A stretch of DNA of 64,000 nt. It comes from Paenibacillus sp. IHBB 10380 (GTDB lineage: Bacteria; Bacillota; Bacilli; Paenibacillales; Paenibacillaceae). The stretch covers positions 3,224,001 through 3,288,000 of the forward strand of contig NZ_CP010976.1 in the NCBI RefSeq assembly GCF_000949425.1, in the 5' to 3' direction. This document shows positions 41,580 to 50,598 of the stretch, piece after piece. The first letter of the stretch is position 1, and each line of letters starts with the position of its first letter. The notes beneath the pieces were generated by a model. That model was not told the DNA's origin, did no database searches, and was given only the letters and a program-made list of their open reading frames with translations. Both the position numbers and the translations under genes were made by a program.

Positions 41580-42182
41580 ATGCCTACACAACCAGAAAAA
41601 CATTCGATTCAGGCTTGGTCTCTGATCAATCGCAAGTATCTAGGAAAAGGCGTTCGAGTGAAACGTTTCCGTAAACCGACTCGCTGTCAAATTCGTAACC
41701 GTGTACTACTAGCAATTCTAATGGTAAAAGATATCAAACTATCCAAACTAGCTGAAGAATTATCTGTCTCATCACGAAGTGTAAGTGTTTGGGTATATGA
41801 AGGAAGGATTCCCTCTAAGAAGAATTTAGATAAGGTATGCCAATATTTAGGTTATCCTCGTCATATTCTTTTTAATGAAGCTGTAATCCAGCAAAGCCCT
41901 GTCATTTGTCAGCCTTCTCACTCCCACTTTATGCGGAGAACGATTACCCGTTCACCTATACAGAACACCATTCTGACAGGATTATGTATGGTGCATGACC
42001 TATCGGTGAGTGATGTTAGTGAATGGATAGGAGCTCATCCTGGAACCTTTCGTAAATGGTTGCATCAAGGAACTCATCCTTCTCAAACATTTCAGAACAA
42101 AACAGAGGAATTTTTTCGCATTCCTAAATCTATTTTGTTCGCAGACTGTGTGCTGCACGATAACTTGAATGACAACAATTAG
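41580..42182 (+). CDS. Tandem-duplicated HTH-domain protein
   Basis: 200 residues from ATG 41580 (CGGAGGAATT immediately upstream; frame open to 41544). A basic start (KYLGKGVRVKRFRKPTR) leads into two related units. The first is about residues 50-112, NRVLLAILMVKDIKLSKLAE, then WVYEGRIPS and HILFNEAVI. The second is about 130-195, NTILTGLCMVHDLSVSDVSE, then WLHQGTHPS and SILFADCVL. Each looks like a Cro-type helix-turn-helix followed by the same ILF(N/A)(E/D)xV end. Probably a DNA-binding regulator. I do not recognise the family. Confidence 0.65.
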   Translation: MPTQPEKHSIQAWSLINRKYLGKGVRVKRFRKPTRCQIRNRVLLAILMVKDIKLSKLAEELSVSSRSVSVWVYEGRIPSKKNLDKVCQYLGYPRHILFNEAVIQQSPVICQPSHSHFMRRTITRSPIQNTILTGLCMVHDLSVSDVSEWIGAHPGTFRKWLHQGTHPSQTFQNKTEEFFRIPKSILFADCVLHDNLNDNN

Positions 42183-42205
42183 TAGTTTCATTCCTATACA
42201 ATACA

Positions 42206-42246
42206 AAAGCTCTGGTCCTGACAATACATGTCAGATCCAGAGCTTT
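42206..42246. terminator. Bidirectional terminator
   Basis: AAAGCTCTGG and CTGAC pair with GTCAG and CCAGAGCTTT, between the HTH gene and the convergent histidine kinase gene. Confidence 0.85.
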
Positions 42247-42301
42247 GTTGTTTCTTCTATAAATTGCATCAGCATATCCCTTTTCCCTGGGACTGCAATT
42301 T

Positions 42302-43345
42302 TCACAACGGCAGAGTCACCGCAAAAGTCGTTCCTTCACTGGGACGACTCTTTACAGTTACGTGTCCTTCATGGATTTCGACAATCTTCTTCACCAGCGA
42401 TAGGCCGAGCCCGCTCCCCCCTCTACTGGAACTTCTGGCTTTATCCGCCTTATAGAAGCGATCAAAAATTCGGGGCAACTCTTCCTCAGTCATGCCTATG
42501 CCGCTATCCTTGATCTCCACTTCCACCCCATTCTCTATGGTCTTAAGCCGGATGATAATAAGCCCACACTCTGGGGTAAACTTGATACTGTTATGCAGCA
42601 GATTGGTCCAGACCTGGCTCATCAGATCCTTCACCGCATGGACCTCAATCTCTTCCAGCTCAGCCTCCACCTCGATGTTCTTCCCCAACCATTGCGGCTC
42701 TGAGGCCAGAATCATCTCCCGCAGCTGTTTATCTAGACGATAAGGTCTGATCTCAAACGGAAAGCTCCCCGATTCCAACGCTGACAGCTTCAGCAGATTA
42801 TCACTGAGCCCGGACAGACGCGTGCTCTCTGCTTCAATAATGTCAAGATAATGCTGTCTGATCCCAGAACTAAGGCTCTCATCCTTCAGCGCAAGTGCAA
42901 AACCCCGAATAGAGGTCAACGGTGACTGAATCTCATGCGATACATTGGAGATGAAATCTTGTCGCATGGTCTCCATCCTGCTCAGTTCACTTGCCATTTC
43001 ATTGATACTCTCCACGATTTCCCCGAATTCACCGTATTCCTTATTCTTATCTAGGACCACATTGAAATCCCCTTTGGCAATCCTACCAATACCTTCAATA
43101 ATAGTTTTATAGAAGACGCGTTCCCAGCTGCGAAACACAAGTGAAGATAGATAGGCTAGTAGGAGTAGAATAACAATACCAACCAAACCACCAATCAACT
43201 GCACTACGTATTCCGAGGACGGCCTTCCAACGAAACCGTACACTTGGTTCATCAGGAAATAAGCCACACTACAACTAATGCCAACCGCGATAAAAAAAGC
43301 GATGTAGAATAAAATATGTTTGACTATTTTTTTGAACCGTTTCAT
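42302..43345 (-). CDS. Sensor histidine kinase
   Basis: 347 residues. Two membrane helices (about 10-32 and 48-70) with a very short outside loop, then HAMP (IIEGIGRIAKGDFNVVLD). The phospho-acceptor is His137 in NVSHEIQSPLTS; N box QVWTNLLHNSIKFTP, G1 DSGIGM and G2 GGSGLGLSLVKKI are intact. The short sensor loop is typical of kinases that sense within the membrane or through a partner transporter. Overlaps the response regulator by four bases (ATGA). Confidence 0.93.
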   Translation of the reverse strand: MKRFKKIVKHILFYIAFFIAVGISCSVAYFLMNQVYGFVGRPSSEYVVQLIGGLVGIVILLLLAYLSSLVFRSWERVFYKTIIEGIGRIAKGDFNVVLDKNKEYGEFGEIVESINEMASELSRMETMRQDFISNVSHEIQSPLTSIRGFALALKDESLSSGIRQHYLDIIEAESTRLSGLSDNLLKLSALESGSFPFEIRPYRLDKQLREMILASEPQWLGKNIEVEAELEEIEVHAVKDLMSQVWTNLLHNSIKFTPECGLIIIRLKTIENGVEVEIKDSGIGMTEEELPRIFDRFYKADKARSSSRGGSGLGLSLVKKIVEIHEGHVTVKSRPSEGTTFAVTLPL

Positions 43346-44025
43346 GCATTCCCCTCCAACCGGTAACCCAACCCGCGGATGGTGCGGATGACGAACCCAT
43401 ATTTCTCACGGGGAAAACGTTCGCGTAAGCGATTGATATGCACATCCAGCGTACGCTCGTTACCTGCATAATCGTAGCCCCAGATATCTTCAATCAGCCT
43501 GTCTCTCGTCAGCGTCTGCCCCGGGTAACTACCCAACTTGAACAGTAGCTCATACTCCTTAAGCGGCAGGGTAATCTCACCATGCTCCGAGAACGCCTCA
43601 TACGTTTTACGGTTCATCCGTAAACGACCAATCGTTACACTTTGTGCCGCGGAGATCTGGTAGCGTTTCAGCAGTGCTTTCACCCTCGCTATAAGCACCA
43701 GTGGCTCAAACGGCTTCACTAGGTAATCATCGGTCCCAAGCTCAAAACCTTTAACAATTTGAGAAGTTTCACCTTTAGCCGTCAACATAAGGATCGGAAA
43801 ATCGTAGACCCTCCGTATTTGCTGGCATAGCTCCCAACCGTCCATATTCGGCATCATCACATCTAGAATAGCCATGTCTACAGCAGTGCTTTCGAGGAAA
43901 TGTAGTGCCTCCATTCCATCAGAAGCCCCATACACCTCATCTATCCCCTCAGCCCTCAGAAACACTTCCACCAATTCGCGAATGTGCGGGTCGTCGTCTA
44001 CTACCAGTATTTTTGTCATCTGCAC
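43342..44025 (-). CDS. OmpR-family response regulator
   Basis: 227 residues from GTG 44025, which has GAGGAGG six bases upstream; ATG 44019 (MTKILVVDDDPH) is the alternative. Receiver domain with phospho-acceptor Asp53 (MTK numbering) in AILDVMMPNMDG and Lys102 in DYLVKPF; winged-helix DNA-binding domain with LPLKEYELLFKLGSYPGQTLTR and a terminal IRTIRGLGYRLE. Its start lies inside the last 77 bases of the ABC exporter gene, so exporter, regulator and kinase form one unit. Confidence 0.92.
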   Translation of the reverse strand: MQMTKILVVDDDPHIRELVEVFLRAEGIDEVYGASDGMEALHFLESTAVDMAILDVMMPNMDGWELCQQIRRVYDFPILMLTAKGETSQIVKGFELGTDDYLVKPFEPLVLIARVKALLKRYQISAAQSVTIGRLRMNRKTYEAFSEHGEITLPLKEYELLFKLGSYPGQTLTRDRLIEDIWGYDYAGNERTLDVHINRLRERFPREKYGFVIRTIRGLGYRLEGNA

Positions 44026-45814
44026 TCGAAGCCTCCTCTTTGCCGCCGTCATGTACCTCTACGGTATTCATTTGCAGCTGTTGAGTAGCGAATTCACGGT
44101 AAAGCCCATGATTCTGCAATAGCTCTTCGTGTCTTCCCATACCCGTAATACGACCCTTTTCCATAAAAATAATTTGATTTGCGTTCACAACCGTAGCCAG
44201 GCGGTGGGCAATCACGATCGTTGTCCGACCCTTCATCAGATTGGATAACGCCTTCTGTACAACGGCCTCCGATTGGCTGTCCAAGCTGGAAGTCGCTTCA
44301 TCTAGCATTAATATAGCAGGATTACGCAACAACGCTCTGGCAATCGCAATTCGCTGCCGTTGTCCGCCCGACAGCTTCACACCGCGTTCGCCCACATCCG
44401 TATTAAAGCCGTCAGGCAGTTCTTCAATAAAACCGTCGGCATATGCCATTTGTGCAGCATGAATCATTTCATCCTTACTAACTTCCCGCTCTAGCCCATA
44501 CGCTAAGTTCTCTGCAATCGTACCTGCTAGCAGTGGGCTTTCTTGAGATACATAGCCGATTTGACGGCGCCAAGAAGCTAAAGCGAAGCTTGAAACTGGC
44601 TTATCCCCATATTTGATTATACCGGACAGGGGTTCATAGAACCGTTCCAGAAGGGAGAATAACGTCGTTTTTCCGCCTCCGCTCGGTCCTACGATCGCAG
44701 TCACTTCACCAGGTAAGATCTTAAAGCTCACATTGTTCAGTACGTTCTCGCCAATCTTGTAGCCGAAGGAAACTCCTTCCACACGAATAGCCGCCTGTGT
44801 ACCCTTTACATTCTCTTCTCCTTCGTACTTTTCCTCTTCTACCGCTAGTGTTTCAATAATACGCTCCGAAGCGCCCTTGGCTTTCTGGATTTGCGTAAAA
44901 AACGTCGTTAGTTGCGTAAGTGGCATCACAATATTAATTAGATACAGAATAAAAGCAACCAATTCCCCAGCTGTCAAAATACCCGCCGATACCTGCATCC
45001 CCCCGTAACCAATAATAATGACAAGCAGCATCATGAATACAAAGGAGACCAGCGGGCTGATCATGGCACTAACCTTACCCTCGCGGATTCCGAAAGACAG
45101 CAGATTCATAATACCCGCTTTTCCAGCCTCGTATTCCTTACGCTCTGCACCGGAAGACTTCACCAGTCTTATTTCCGACAGAACCCCGCTTAATGTAGCT
45201 GTGAATGAGGCCGTTTCGTCCTGCATTCCTTTGGATATCTTGTACATCTGACGTCCGAGCGGCACAAGAATGAGTGCAGAAAGCGGAAGCACAGTGAATA
45301 GCACGAGTGTCATTTTCCAATTCAAATAGAATAGTACGGAGATCGAACCAACAATAGAGATCACTCCAGTAAAGAGGCTTGCGATATGCTCCGATACGAG
45401 TGTCTTAATCACTCCCGTATCGTTCGTCATCCGACTGACACTCTCACCTGTGCGGACGTCATTGTAGTACGACACAGGCAGAGCAAGGAACTTGCGCCAT
45501 AGTCGGTCACGTAGTCCCGCAACTATTTTCTGCCCGACATAGTTCAGTAAATAGATAGAGACGCCTCCGGCGATCGTCTGCGCAATAAAAGCACCTGCAA
45601 TCGCGGCAATTTGCATTTTACTGATAGAAGCCAGTGAAAACCCATCTACCAGATTTTTGGTAAACATAGGAATAACCAGACCTACCATGGTCGATATCAT
45701 GCTAAGCGCAATAGCTACAGCTAGCAAACCGTAGGATGGTTTTGTTTCTTTCAGTAGAGTCAGAAACGGCTTGCTGGCTGTACTTCTCTGACGTTTGGAT
45801 GTTTTCATATTCAT
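43949..45814 (-). CDS. ABC exporter, half-transporter type (BmrA/MsbA-like)
   Basis: 621 residues. Six membrane helices in the first 320 residues (VGLVIPMFTKNLVD, VSYYNDVRTGESVSRMTNDT). The nucleotide domain has Walker A GPSGGGKTT, Q-loop YVSQESPLLAG, signature LSGGQRQRIAIARAL, Walker B AILMLDEATSSLD and H-loop VIAHRL. A hydrophilic tail of about 40 residues (EEASSADDKNTGSRRR) overlaps the response regulator gene. Homodimeric drug or lipid exporter, probably regulated by the adjacent two-component system. AAGGGGAGCATTC precedes ATG 45814. Confidence 0.92.
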   Translation of the reverse strand: MNMKTSKRQRSTASKPFLTLLKETKPSYGLLAVAIALSMISTMVGLVIPMFTKNLVDGFSLASISKMQIAAIAGAFIAQTIAGGVSIYLLNYVGQKIVAGLRDRLWRKFLALPVSYYNDVRTGESVSRMTNDTGVIKTLVSEHIASLFTGVISIVGSISVLFYLNWKMTLVLFTVLPLSALILVPLGRQMYKISKGMQDETASFTATLSGVLSEIRLVKSSGAERKEYEAGKAGIMNLLSFGIREGKVSAMISPLVSFVFMMLLVIIIGYGGMQVSAGILTAGELVAFILYLINIVMPLTQLTTFFTQIQKAKGASERIIETLAVEEEKYEGEENVKGTQAAIRVEGVSFGYKIGENVLNNVSFKILPGEVTAIVGPSGGGKTTLFSLLERFYEPLSGIIKYGDKPVSSFALASWRRQIGYVSQESPLLAGTIAENLAYGLEREVSKDEMIHAAQMAYADGFIEELPDGFNTDVGERGVKLSGGQRQRIAIARALLRNPAILMLDEATSSLDSQSEAVVQKALSNLMKGRTTIVIAHRLATVVNANQIIFMEKGRITGMGRHEELLQNHGLYREFATQQLQMNTVEVHDGGKEEASSADDKNTGSRRRPAHSRIGGSVSEG

Positions 45815-45950
45815 GAATGCTCCCCTTTTCTTCCGGATATATGAAAGAAGTCCGAAGACACTTTCTTACCGTAAGACTACAATAACTTTCTTTTGTAAAC
45901 TGAAGTTAAACTGCACGTTACTCGCCATGTCCGGTTTCTTCTCTAAGTAA

Positions 45951-45992
45951 AAAGCAGCCCTAGCTTCCGCAAGGGACAACTAGACCTGCTCT
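45951..45992 (-). terminator. Terminator of the protease/zinc-ribbon operon
   Basis: AGCAG and CTAG pair with CTAG and CTGCT; TTTTT follows on the minus strand. It lies about 60 bases after the protease stop. Confidence 0.65.
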
Positions 45993-46050
45993 TGTTGTTT
46001 TTATACTGTATACCTGTTAAAACGAAAAAGCGTAGCGCAAAATGCCTAAT

Positions 46051-47193
46051 CTACTTTTTCTTGCCCTTTCCATGCAAAATCTTTAATTGACCATTCTCAT
46101 ACCCGAGCGTATAGCTGAGTCGGTACAGTTGATAGACAGTTCCTCCACTGCGGCGCTCCTCCGCTGTTATTAGAGCACTTACTTGTGCACCATTATCGTC
46201 CTCATCCGTAGCTATCACTTCCTCGATAGTAACATGCGTGGTTTTGAGATAGCCTTTGCGGAAATTCTCATAACTGGTGCTGCTTTGCCAGTCGCTGCCG
46301 ATCAGGGAATACGCCGTTACATAATCGCCAGTATTAAGACTCTGATAGAAATAAGCAACCAAATCCTCGCTGCTGGAGAACGAATCGTCATATCCCGTAT
46401 CATTCTCGCTGCTATTACTTGAACGTGGCAGTTCTGTCATCGGGTGATTCGACCATTCCTCTACCTGCTTGAGGACACTCTTAATCGGAATACTGAATCC
46501 TATCCCAGCTTCCTGCGTGACTCCTGCCGAGTTAATGCCAAGCACTTCTCCAGTGACTGCGTTCACCAGTGGCCCTCCACTATTCCCTTTAGTGATAGGA
46601 GCAGAAATCTGATATAAGTTGCTATATATGTAAGGATCGATCTCAAAACTGCGGTTAACACCGCTGATGATCCCTGTCGTCACTGTATTTTCTAGGCCGA
46701 GCGGACTCCCAAGAGCTAAGATCTCATCCCCAATCTCTGCTTTGAATTTGCGCGCAATAGGCAACGGACTCATATTCTTCATTTTCTGCACACGAACAAC
46801 AGCCACGTCTGTATCAACGCCAACTCCGATCACAATTCCTTTATATTCCTCATGGTTTAATGTGCGTACTATGACCTCTTGAGAACCTTCAACAACATGA
46901 GCATTAGTCAGCAAATCCCCTTGGTTATTATATAGAAATCCAGAACCTATCCCATCTGAGCTCTCAATCGTGACCACCCGCTTCTGGCTGGCCTCAATAA
47001 TTTCTTTTCGGGTCTTTGGCTCTTTCATGGCTGTTGCCGATTGCGCTGCCACCGTTTCTACTGGGGCCACTGCGAGAAGCGGTCCATTGTTCAATTGCTG
47101 TTCAGCGGACTTATGAATCCAGACAGCGCCCCCTGTTCCACCCCCGAGAATAATTGTACAGATAATAACACTTGCCAATACTCCTCTAGACAT
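46051..47193 (-). CDS. Membrane-anchored trypsin-like serine protease (HtrA-like, no PDZ)
   Basis: 380 residues. One N-terminal membrane helix (8-26) and a linker, then the S1C protease domain with His99 (TNAHVV), Asp129 (VDTDVAVV) and Ser205 (GNSGGPL). In place of the usual PDZ domain, the last 110 residues (SSSEDLVAYFYQSLNTGDYV onwards, ending with Tyr-rich strands) look like an NTF2-like or SH3-like cone fold. It would act outside the membrane as a quality-control or sensor protease. Lies 12 bases after the zinc-ribbon protein gene; AGGAGG precedes ATG 47193. Confidence 0.87.
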   Translation of the reverse strand: MSRGVLASVIICTIILGGGTGGAVWIHKSAEQQLNNGPLLAVAPVETVAAQSATAMKEPKTRKEIIEASQKRVVTIESSDGIGSGFLYNNQGDLLTNAHVVEGSQEVIVRTLNHEEYKGIVIGVGVDTDVAVVRVQKMKNMSPLPIARKFKAEIGDEILALGSPLGLENTVTTGIISGVNRSFEIDPYIYSNLYQISAPITKGNSGGPLVNAVTGEVLGINSAGVTQEAGIGFSIPIKSVLKQVEEWSNHPMTELPRSSNSSENDTGYDDSFSSSEDLVAYFYQSLNTGDYVTAYSLIGSDWQSSTSYENFRKGYLKTTHVTIEEVIATDEDDNGAQVSALITAEERRSGGTVYQLYRLSYTLGYENGQLKILHGKGKKK

Positions 47194-47205
47194 TGCTGCG
47201 ACCTC

Positions 47206-48468
47206 CTATTCCAAATACCAAGTAACATTAACTACAGAGACTTGCGCATGTTCATACACACCGTAGTATGCAGTTGTAAACTCGCCAAACTCCCCGAATT
47301 CCAAACGGTATGGGAACACACTCGCATACGTTTCACCAAGATACGATCCTGCGGCATCATAAATGGCTAGGTTTAAATTAATCGAATAAATAGGCCTTGT
47401 AGCTGTATTATTCACCGTACCGCTGATTTGCAGGTCGCCGTAATCATCTAAGATAACTTTTATATCCGTTACATCAACCGCAGCAGTCCTGTTATTCAGG
47501 TCCTCCTGTGCAGCCTGCTGCTCTGCGAGTTGAATACGCTCTTCTTCCGCCTTTTCAAAAGCCTGTTTCTCACCCTGAATCCGTTTCTTATAGGTGCTTA
47601 ATTTGACACTATTCGCCGCGTAGGAAAGTCCCTTATCCACGGCCTGCAACGCGCCTGCAAAATCCTTGTTCTTGAGCATCTTCTCGGCCGCCGCATAGCT
47701 GACTCCAACCAACTTATTAATGATCTGCTTTTTCACTGCCTTCGCCTCTTGACCCTCTAGCTTCTCGACAGTGTCCAATTTCTCAGCCAACGCACTCACA
47801 GTGTTCAGCTTATCCAGCTCACTTTTCACCTTCATGACAGCGAGCTTCACTTGACTTGTAGCCAGTTTCTTCTTTACGACAGCAAAAATGGGCTCCTGCC
47901 TCTTTCGCAAAGTTTTCGCAATTTCCTTCATAGTGGCTTCACTAGCCTGTAGCTTCTGCGTCTTTAATCCACCTACTGCTTCCGCAAGCCGTTCTTGTAA
48001 TTCTTCTGCCTCGGCTGCAATACTGCGGTCCTGAACCAAAGCCTGATAACCGGGACGTTTGACAGCCGCCGCATCCAATAGCTCAATCGCTGATCCATAA
48101 TGACCCGCTATCGCTTCAGCTTCAGCCTTCTGATGCAGAGCTTCCACCTGACGATTAATCTCTACCTCATATTTGTAATATGATATTAAAGCTAGCCCCA
48201 CAACACTTAACAGCAATATCGGGATCAACCATACAAATACACGCCCTGTCCTGGGAGCCTTGGGATTAGCCGAAACCGTTCCACCTTTAGACTTCAAGAG
48301 ATCGCTTTCACTCAGCTGGAGACTGGTAGCAGTCTCAGCTTGTGCCATTTTTTGGATTGCTTTTTGTTTTTCCAAAGTAAATAACTTTGTGCCGCATCCT
48401 GAACAAACGGCTTTGCCCGGCGTACTTTTCGCTCCGCATACATGACAATACAACCCATTTTCCCCCAT
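47206..48468 (-). CDS. Zinc-ribbon, coiled-coil membrane protein with FxLYD-like end
   Basis: 420 residues. N-terminal zinc ribbon CHVCGAKSTPGKAVCSGCG (residues 9-27), a membrane helix near 80-98, a long Lys/Glu/Ala coiled coil with repeat character (about 105-325), and a C-terminal beta domain (DLQISGTVNNTATRPIYSIN, then FPYRLEFGEFGEF) resembling FxLYD. The ribbon would be inside and the beta domain outside. Operon partner of the serine protease; the pairing suggests an envelope stress or surveillance complex. No catalytic motif seen. Confidence 0.75.
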   Translation of the reverse strand: MGENGLYCHVCGAKSTPGKAVCSGCGTKLFTLEKQKAIQKMAQAETATSLQLSESDLLKSKGGTVSANPKAPRTGRVFVWLIPILLLSVVGLALISYYKYEVEINRQVEALHQKAEAEAIAGHYGSAIELLDAAAVKRPGYQALVQDRSIAAEAEELQERLAEAVGGLKTQKLQASEATMKEIAKTLRKRQEPIFAVVKKKLATSQVKLAVMKVKSELDKLNTVSALAEKLDTVEKLEGQEAKAVKKQIINKLVGVSYAAAEKMLKNKDFAGALQAVDKGLSYAANSVKLSTYKKRIQGEKQAFEKAEEERIQLAEQQAAQEDLNNRTAAVDVTDIKVILDDYGDLQISGTVNNTATRPIYSINLNLAIYDAAGSYLGETYASVFPYRLEFGEFGEFTTAYYGVYEHAQVSVVNVTWYLE

Positions 48469-48865
48469 TATGTATTAGTTCTATATTCCTATTTACAAAC
48501 AATTATAATATAGTAAAAAGGAAAAATACGCCAGTATATATACTCTTTTCTCGGGAATTACTTAATACCCATGTTTCTCGTAGAAATTTAAGCAAAGTAT
48601 AGTGAAGACTTATACCTATTCCTTGAAAAGCGAGAGGATATCTCCAAGTTACATAAGAAGATGCCGAAGAAACAGTAAAATTTATGCTTTTACAAACGTG
48701 CCGAAAGGTAAATTTTACTGCTGTTTCATTAGCATTTGTAATAAGAGACAAAGTAACATACCCATCTGTATTGGCTTTCACGACCAAGACCCAATAATAC
48801 GTACAGGCAGAGAATAATACTCTGCCTGTTTTTAAAAGCAACAATATTTACGAAAAGAGCCTAAA
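48469..48865. other. Intergenic region without a confident gene
   Basis: Neither strand gives a convincing gene. A minus-strand frame (48503-48844) contains a stretch, WVLVVKANTDGYVTLSL, that could be a relic of a beta-rich surface protein. A plus-strand frame from ATG 48684 gives 37 residues. GTAAAATTT and AAATTTTAC (about 48676-48720) form an inverted repeat. A plus-oriented terminator at 48804 suggests that something is transcribed rightward here. Confidence 0.3.
48804..48835 (+). terminator. Plus-strand terminator with no known upstream gene
   Basis: CAGGCAGAG (48804-48812) pairs with CTCTGCCTG around AATAATA, followed by TTTTTAA. The upstream plus strand has no clear gene for over 300 bases. 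Confidence 0.65.
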
Positions 48866-48916
48866 ACAATAATGGACCGCGAATCTTTATTCTTAAGATT
48901 CGCGGTCCATTATTGT
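48866..48916 (-). terminator. Terminator of the pst operon
   Basis: A perfect 22-bp stem, ACAATAATGGACCGCGAATC and on, with a seven-base loop, 20 bases after the pstB stop. No phoU gene lies between. Confidence 0.85.
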
Positions 48917-48935
48917 TTCTTATTGTCATTCTATA

Positions 48936-49691
48936 TCATCCAAATCTTCCCGAAATATATTCTTGCGTGTTGGGGTTGGTTGGATTCGTAAATATTTTCT
49001 CTGTCACATCATATTCCATAAGGGTTCCTAGATAAAAGTAAGCCGTATGATCGGATATTCTTGCAGCCTGTTGCATGTTATGTGTAACGATCACGATACT
49101 AAGTTCTTTTTTCAATTCAACGATGAGTTCCTCGACCTTAGCTGTAGATACTGGATCAAGAGCCGATGCAGGTTCATCTAACAGTAGAATACGTGGACTT
49201 ACAGATAACGCCCTTGCAATACATAACCGTTGCTGCTGCCCACCTGAGAGAGAAAGTGCGGACTGCTTCAAGCGATCTTTCACTTCATTCCACAATGCAG
49301 CCTTCTGCAGACTACTCTCCACAATCTCATCCAGCTTCTTCTTATCCTTAATCCCATGATATTTCGGACCAAAGGCGATATTCTCGTAAATCGATTTATA
49401 GAATGGATTAGGACGTTGCCATACCATTCCGATTTTTTGCCGGAGCTTAATCACATCTGTACCCGGATCATTGATATCGTCACCATCAATCCAAATCTTT
49501 CCTTTAATGCTAGATCCAGCGATCTCATCATTCATACGATTCAATGAACGCAAGAAGGTCGATTTTCCGCAACCTGAAGGTCCAATCAAAGCTGTGACGC
49601 TTTGTTCAGGGAAGTTCAGGTCAATACTTTTCACGGCTTCATAGTTTCCGTAGAAAACACTCAGCTGTTCGGTTCGAAAGGTTGTTTGCAT
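48936..49691 (-). CDS. pstB: Phosphate ABC transporter ATPase
   Basis: 251 residues. Walker [20 protein letters not shown], signature [15 protein letters not shown], Walker [14 protein letters not shown] and [18 protein letters not shown], all PstB-specific. Energises phosphate import with PstC and PstA. 10 bases after pstA. Confidence 0.95.
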   Translation of the reverse strand: MQTTFRTEQLSVFYGNYEAVKSIDLNFPEQSVTALIGPSGCGKSTFLRSLNRMNDEIAGSSIKGKIWIDGDDINDPGTDVIKLRQKIGMVWQRPNPFYKSIYENIAFGPKYHGIKDKKKLDEIVESSLQKAALWNEVKDRLKQSALSLSGGQQQRLCIARALSVSPRILLLDEPASALDPVSTAKVEELIVELKKELSIVIVTHNMQQAARISDHTAYFYLGTLMEYDVTEKIFTNPTNPNTQEYISGRFG

Positions 49692-49701
49692 AGTTAGTCC
49701 C

Positions 49702-50598
49702 CTATTCCATAACTTTAGATGCCGTAAATGCTCGATATACTATTCTTCCTAGCCATCTGGCAACCAAATTGAATACTAGCACGAGAATGACCAGCACCGC
49801 TGAGGCTCCGGCAGCAATTGCAGCCGCATCAGGAGCAAGTCCTTCACTATTGATTTTCCAAATATGCACAGCCAATGTTTCGGCAGGACGAAATGGATTA
49901 ATCGGCGATGTTGGACTGAGTGGATTCCAATCCGTGAAATCAAGTCTTGGTGTGGACATCCCTGCTGTGAACAGCAATGCCGCAGCTTCTCCGAATACTC
50001 GGCCTGCCGCAAGTACGGTACCCGTAACTAGACTGGGTAGAGCTACTGGTAACAAGACCGACGTAATGATCTTCCACTTCGATAATCCGAGAGCAAGTCC
50101 CGCTTCCTTCTGCTCTTTCGGAACACCACGGAAGGCCTGCTCGGTTACCCGTACCATAAGTGGGAGGTTAAATATGGTGAGAACAAGCGCACCTGAGAAC
50201 AAAGAGAATCCGAATCCAAATGTATTTACGATCAGTAATAACCCGAATAGTCCCACCACGATAGATGGAAAAGAGGAAAGAACTTCTACAACTAGACGGA
50301 TACCTCCAGTTATTTTACCTGGTTTCGCATATTCCGCCATATAAATTCCTGCACCCAGACCTAGTGGAATGGTAATAATCAATGTTAATACTAATAGAAA
50401 GAGAGAGTTAAATAACTGTGGTCCTATTCCCCCACCTGCTCTGATGGTCTGTGGCACAGACGTTAGGAAAGACCAACTAATATGACTTAGCCCCCGAAAT
50501 AGAATAAATCCAAGTAAACCCAATAATAGACCAACAATAAGTAAGGAGAAGGTAACAATGACGCCAGTAGCTATTTTATCAGCTGTTTTTGGTTTCAA
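49702..50598 (-). CDS. pstA: Phosphate ABC transporter permease
   Basis: 298 residues from TTG 50598 with AAAGGAG nine bases upstream; the TTG overlaps the pstC stop (TTGA). Six membrane helices and the conserved EAA loop ([20 protein letters not shown]). Forms the membrane channel with PstC. Confidence 0.94.
   Translation of the reverse strand: MKPKTADKIATGVIVTFSLLIVGLLLGLLGFILFRGLSHISWSFLTSVPQTIRAGGGIGPQLFNSLFLLVLTLIITIPLGLGAGIYMAEYAKPGKITGGIRLVVEVLSSFPSIVVGLFGLLLIVNTFGFGFSLFSGALVLTIFNLPLMVRVTEQAFRGVPKEQKEAGLALGLSKWKIITSVLLPVALPSLVTGTVLAAGRVFGEAAALLFTAGMSTPRLDFTDWNPLSPTSPINPFRPAETLAVHIWKINSEGLAPDAAAIAAGASAVLVILVLVFNLVARWLGRIVYRAFTASKVME

Noticed and set aside
40917..42182. Prophage remnant
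   Set aside because: Only one holin-like gene and one HTH protein; no integrase, structural or lysin genes nearby.
42302..42513. Plus-strand frames running from the HTH gene terminator into the kinase gene
   Set aside because: They start inside a terminator hairpin and are antisense to conserved kinase motifs.
48503..48844. Minus-strand frame of 113 codons between the zinc-ribbon gene and pstB
   Set aside because: No ribosome site, contains a plus-strand terminator within it, and no family match I can recognise. Mentioned only as a possible relic.
49769..50344. Long plus-strand frame opposite pstA
   Set aside because: pstA is unmistakable on the other strand; the frame has no family features and is an antisense shadow.
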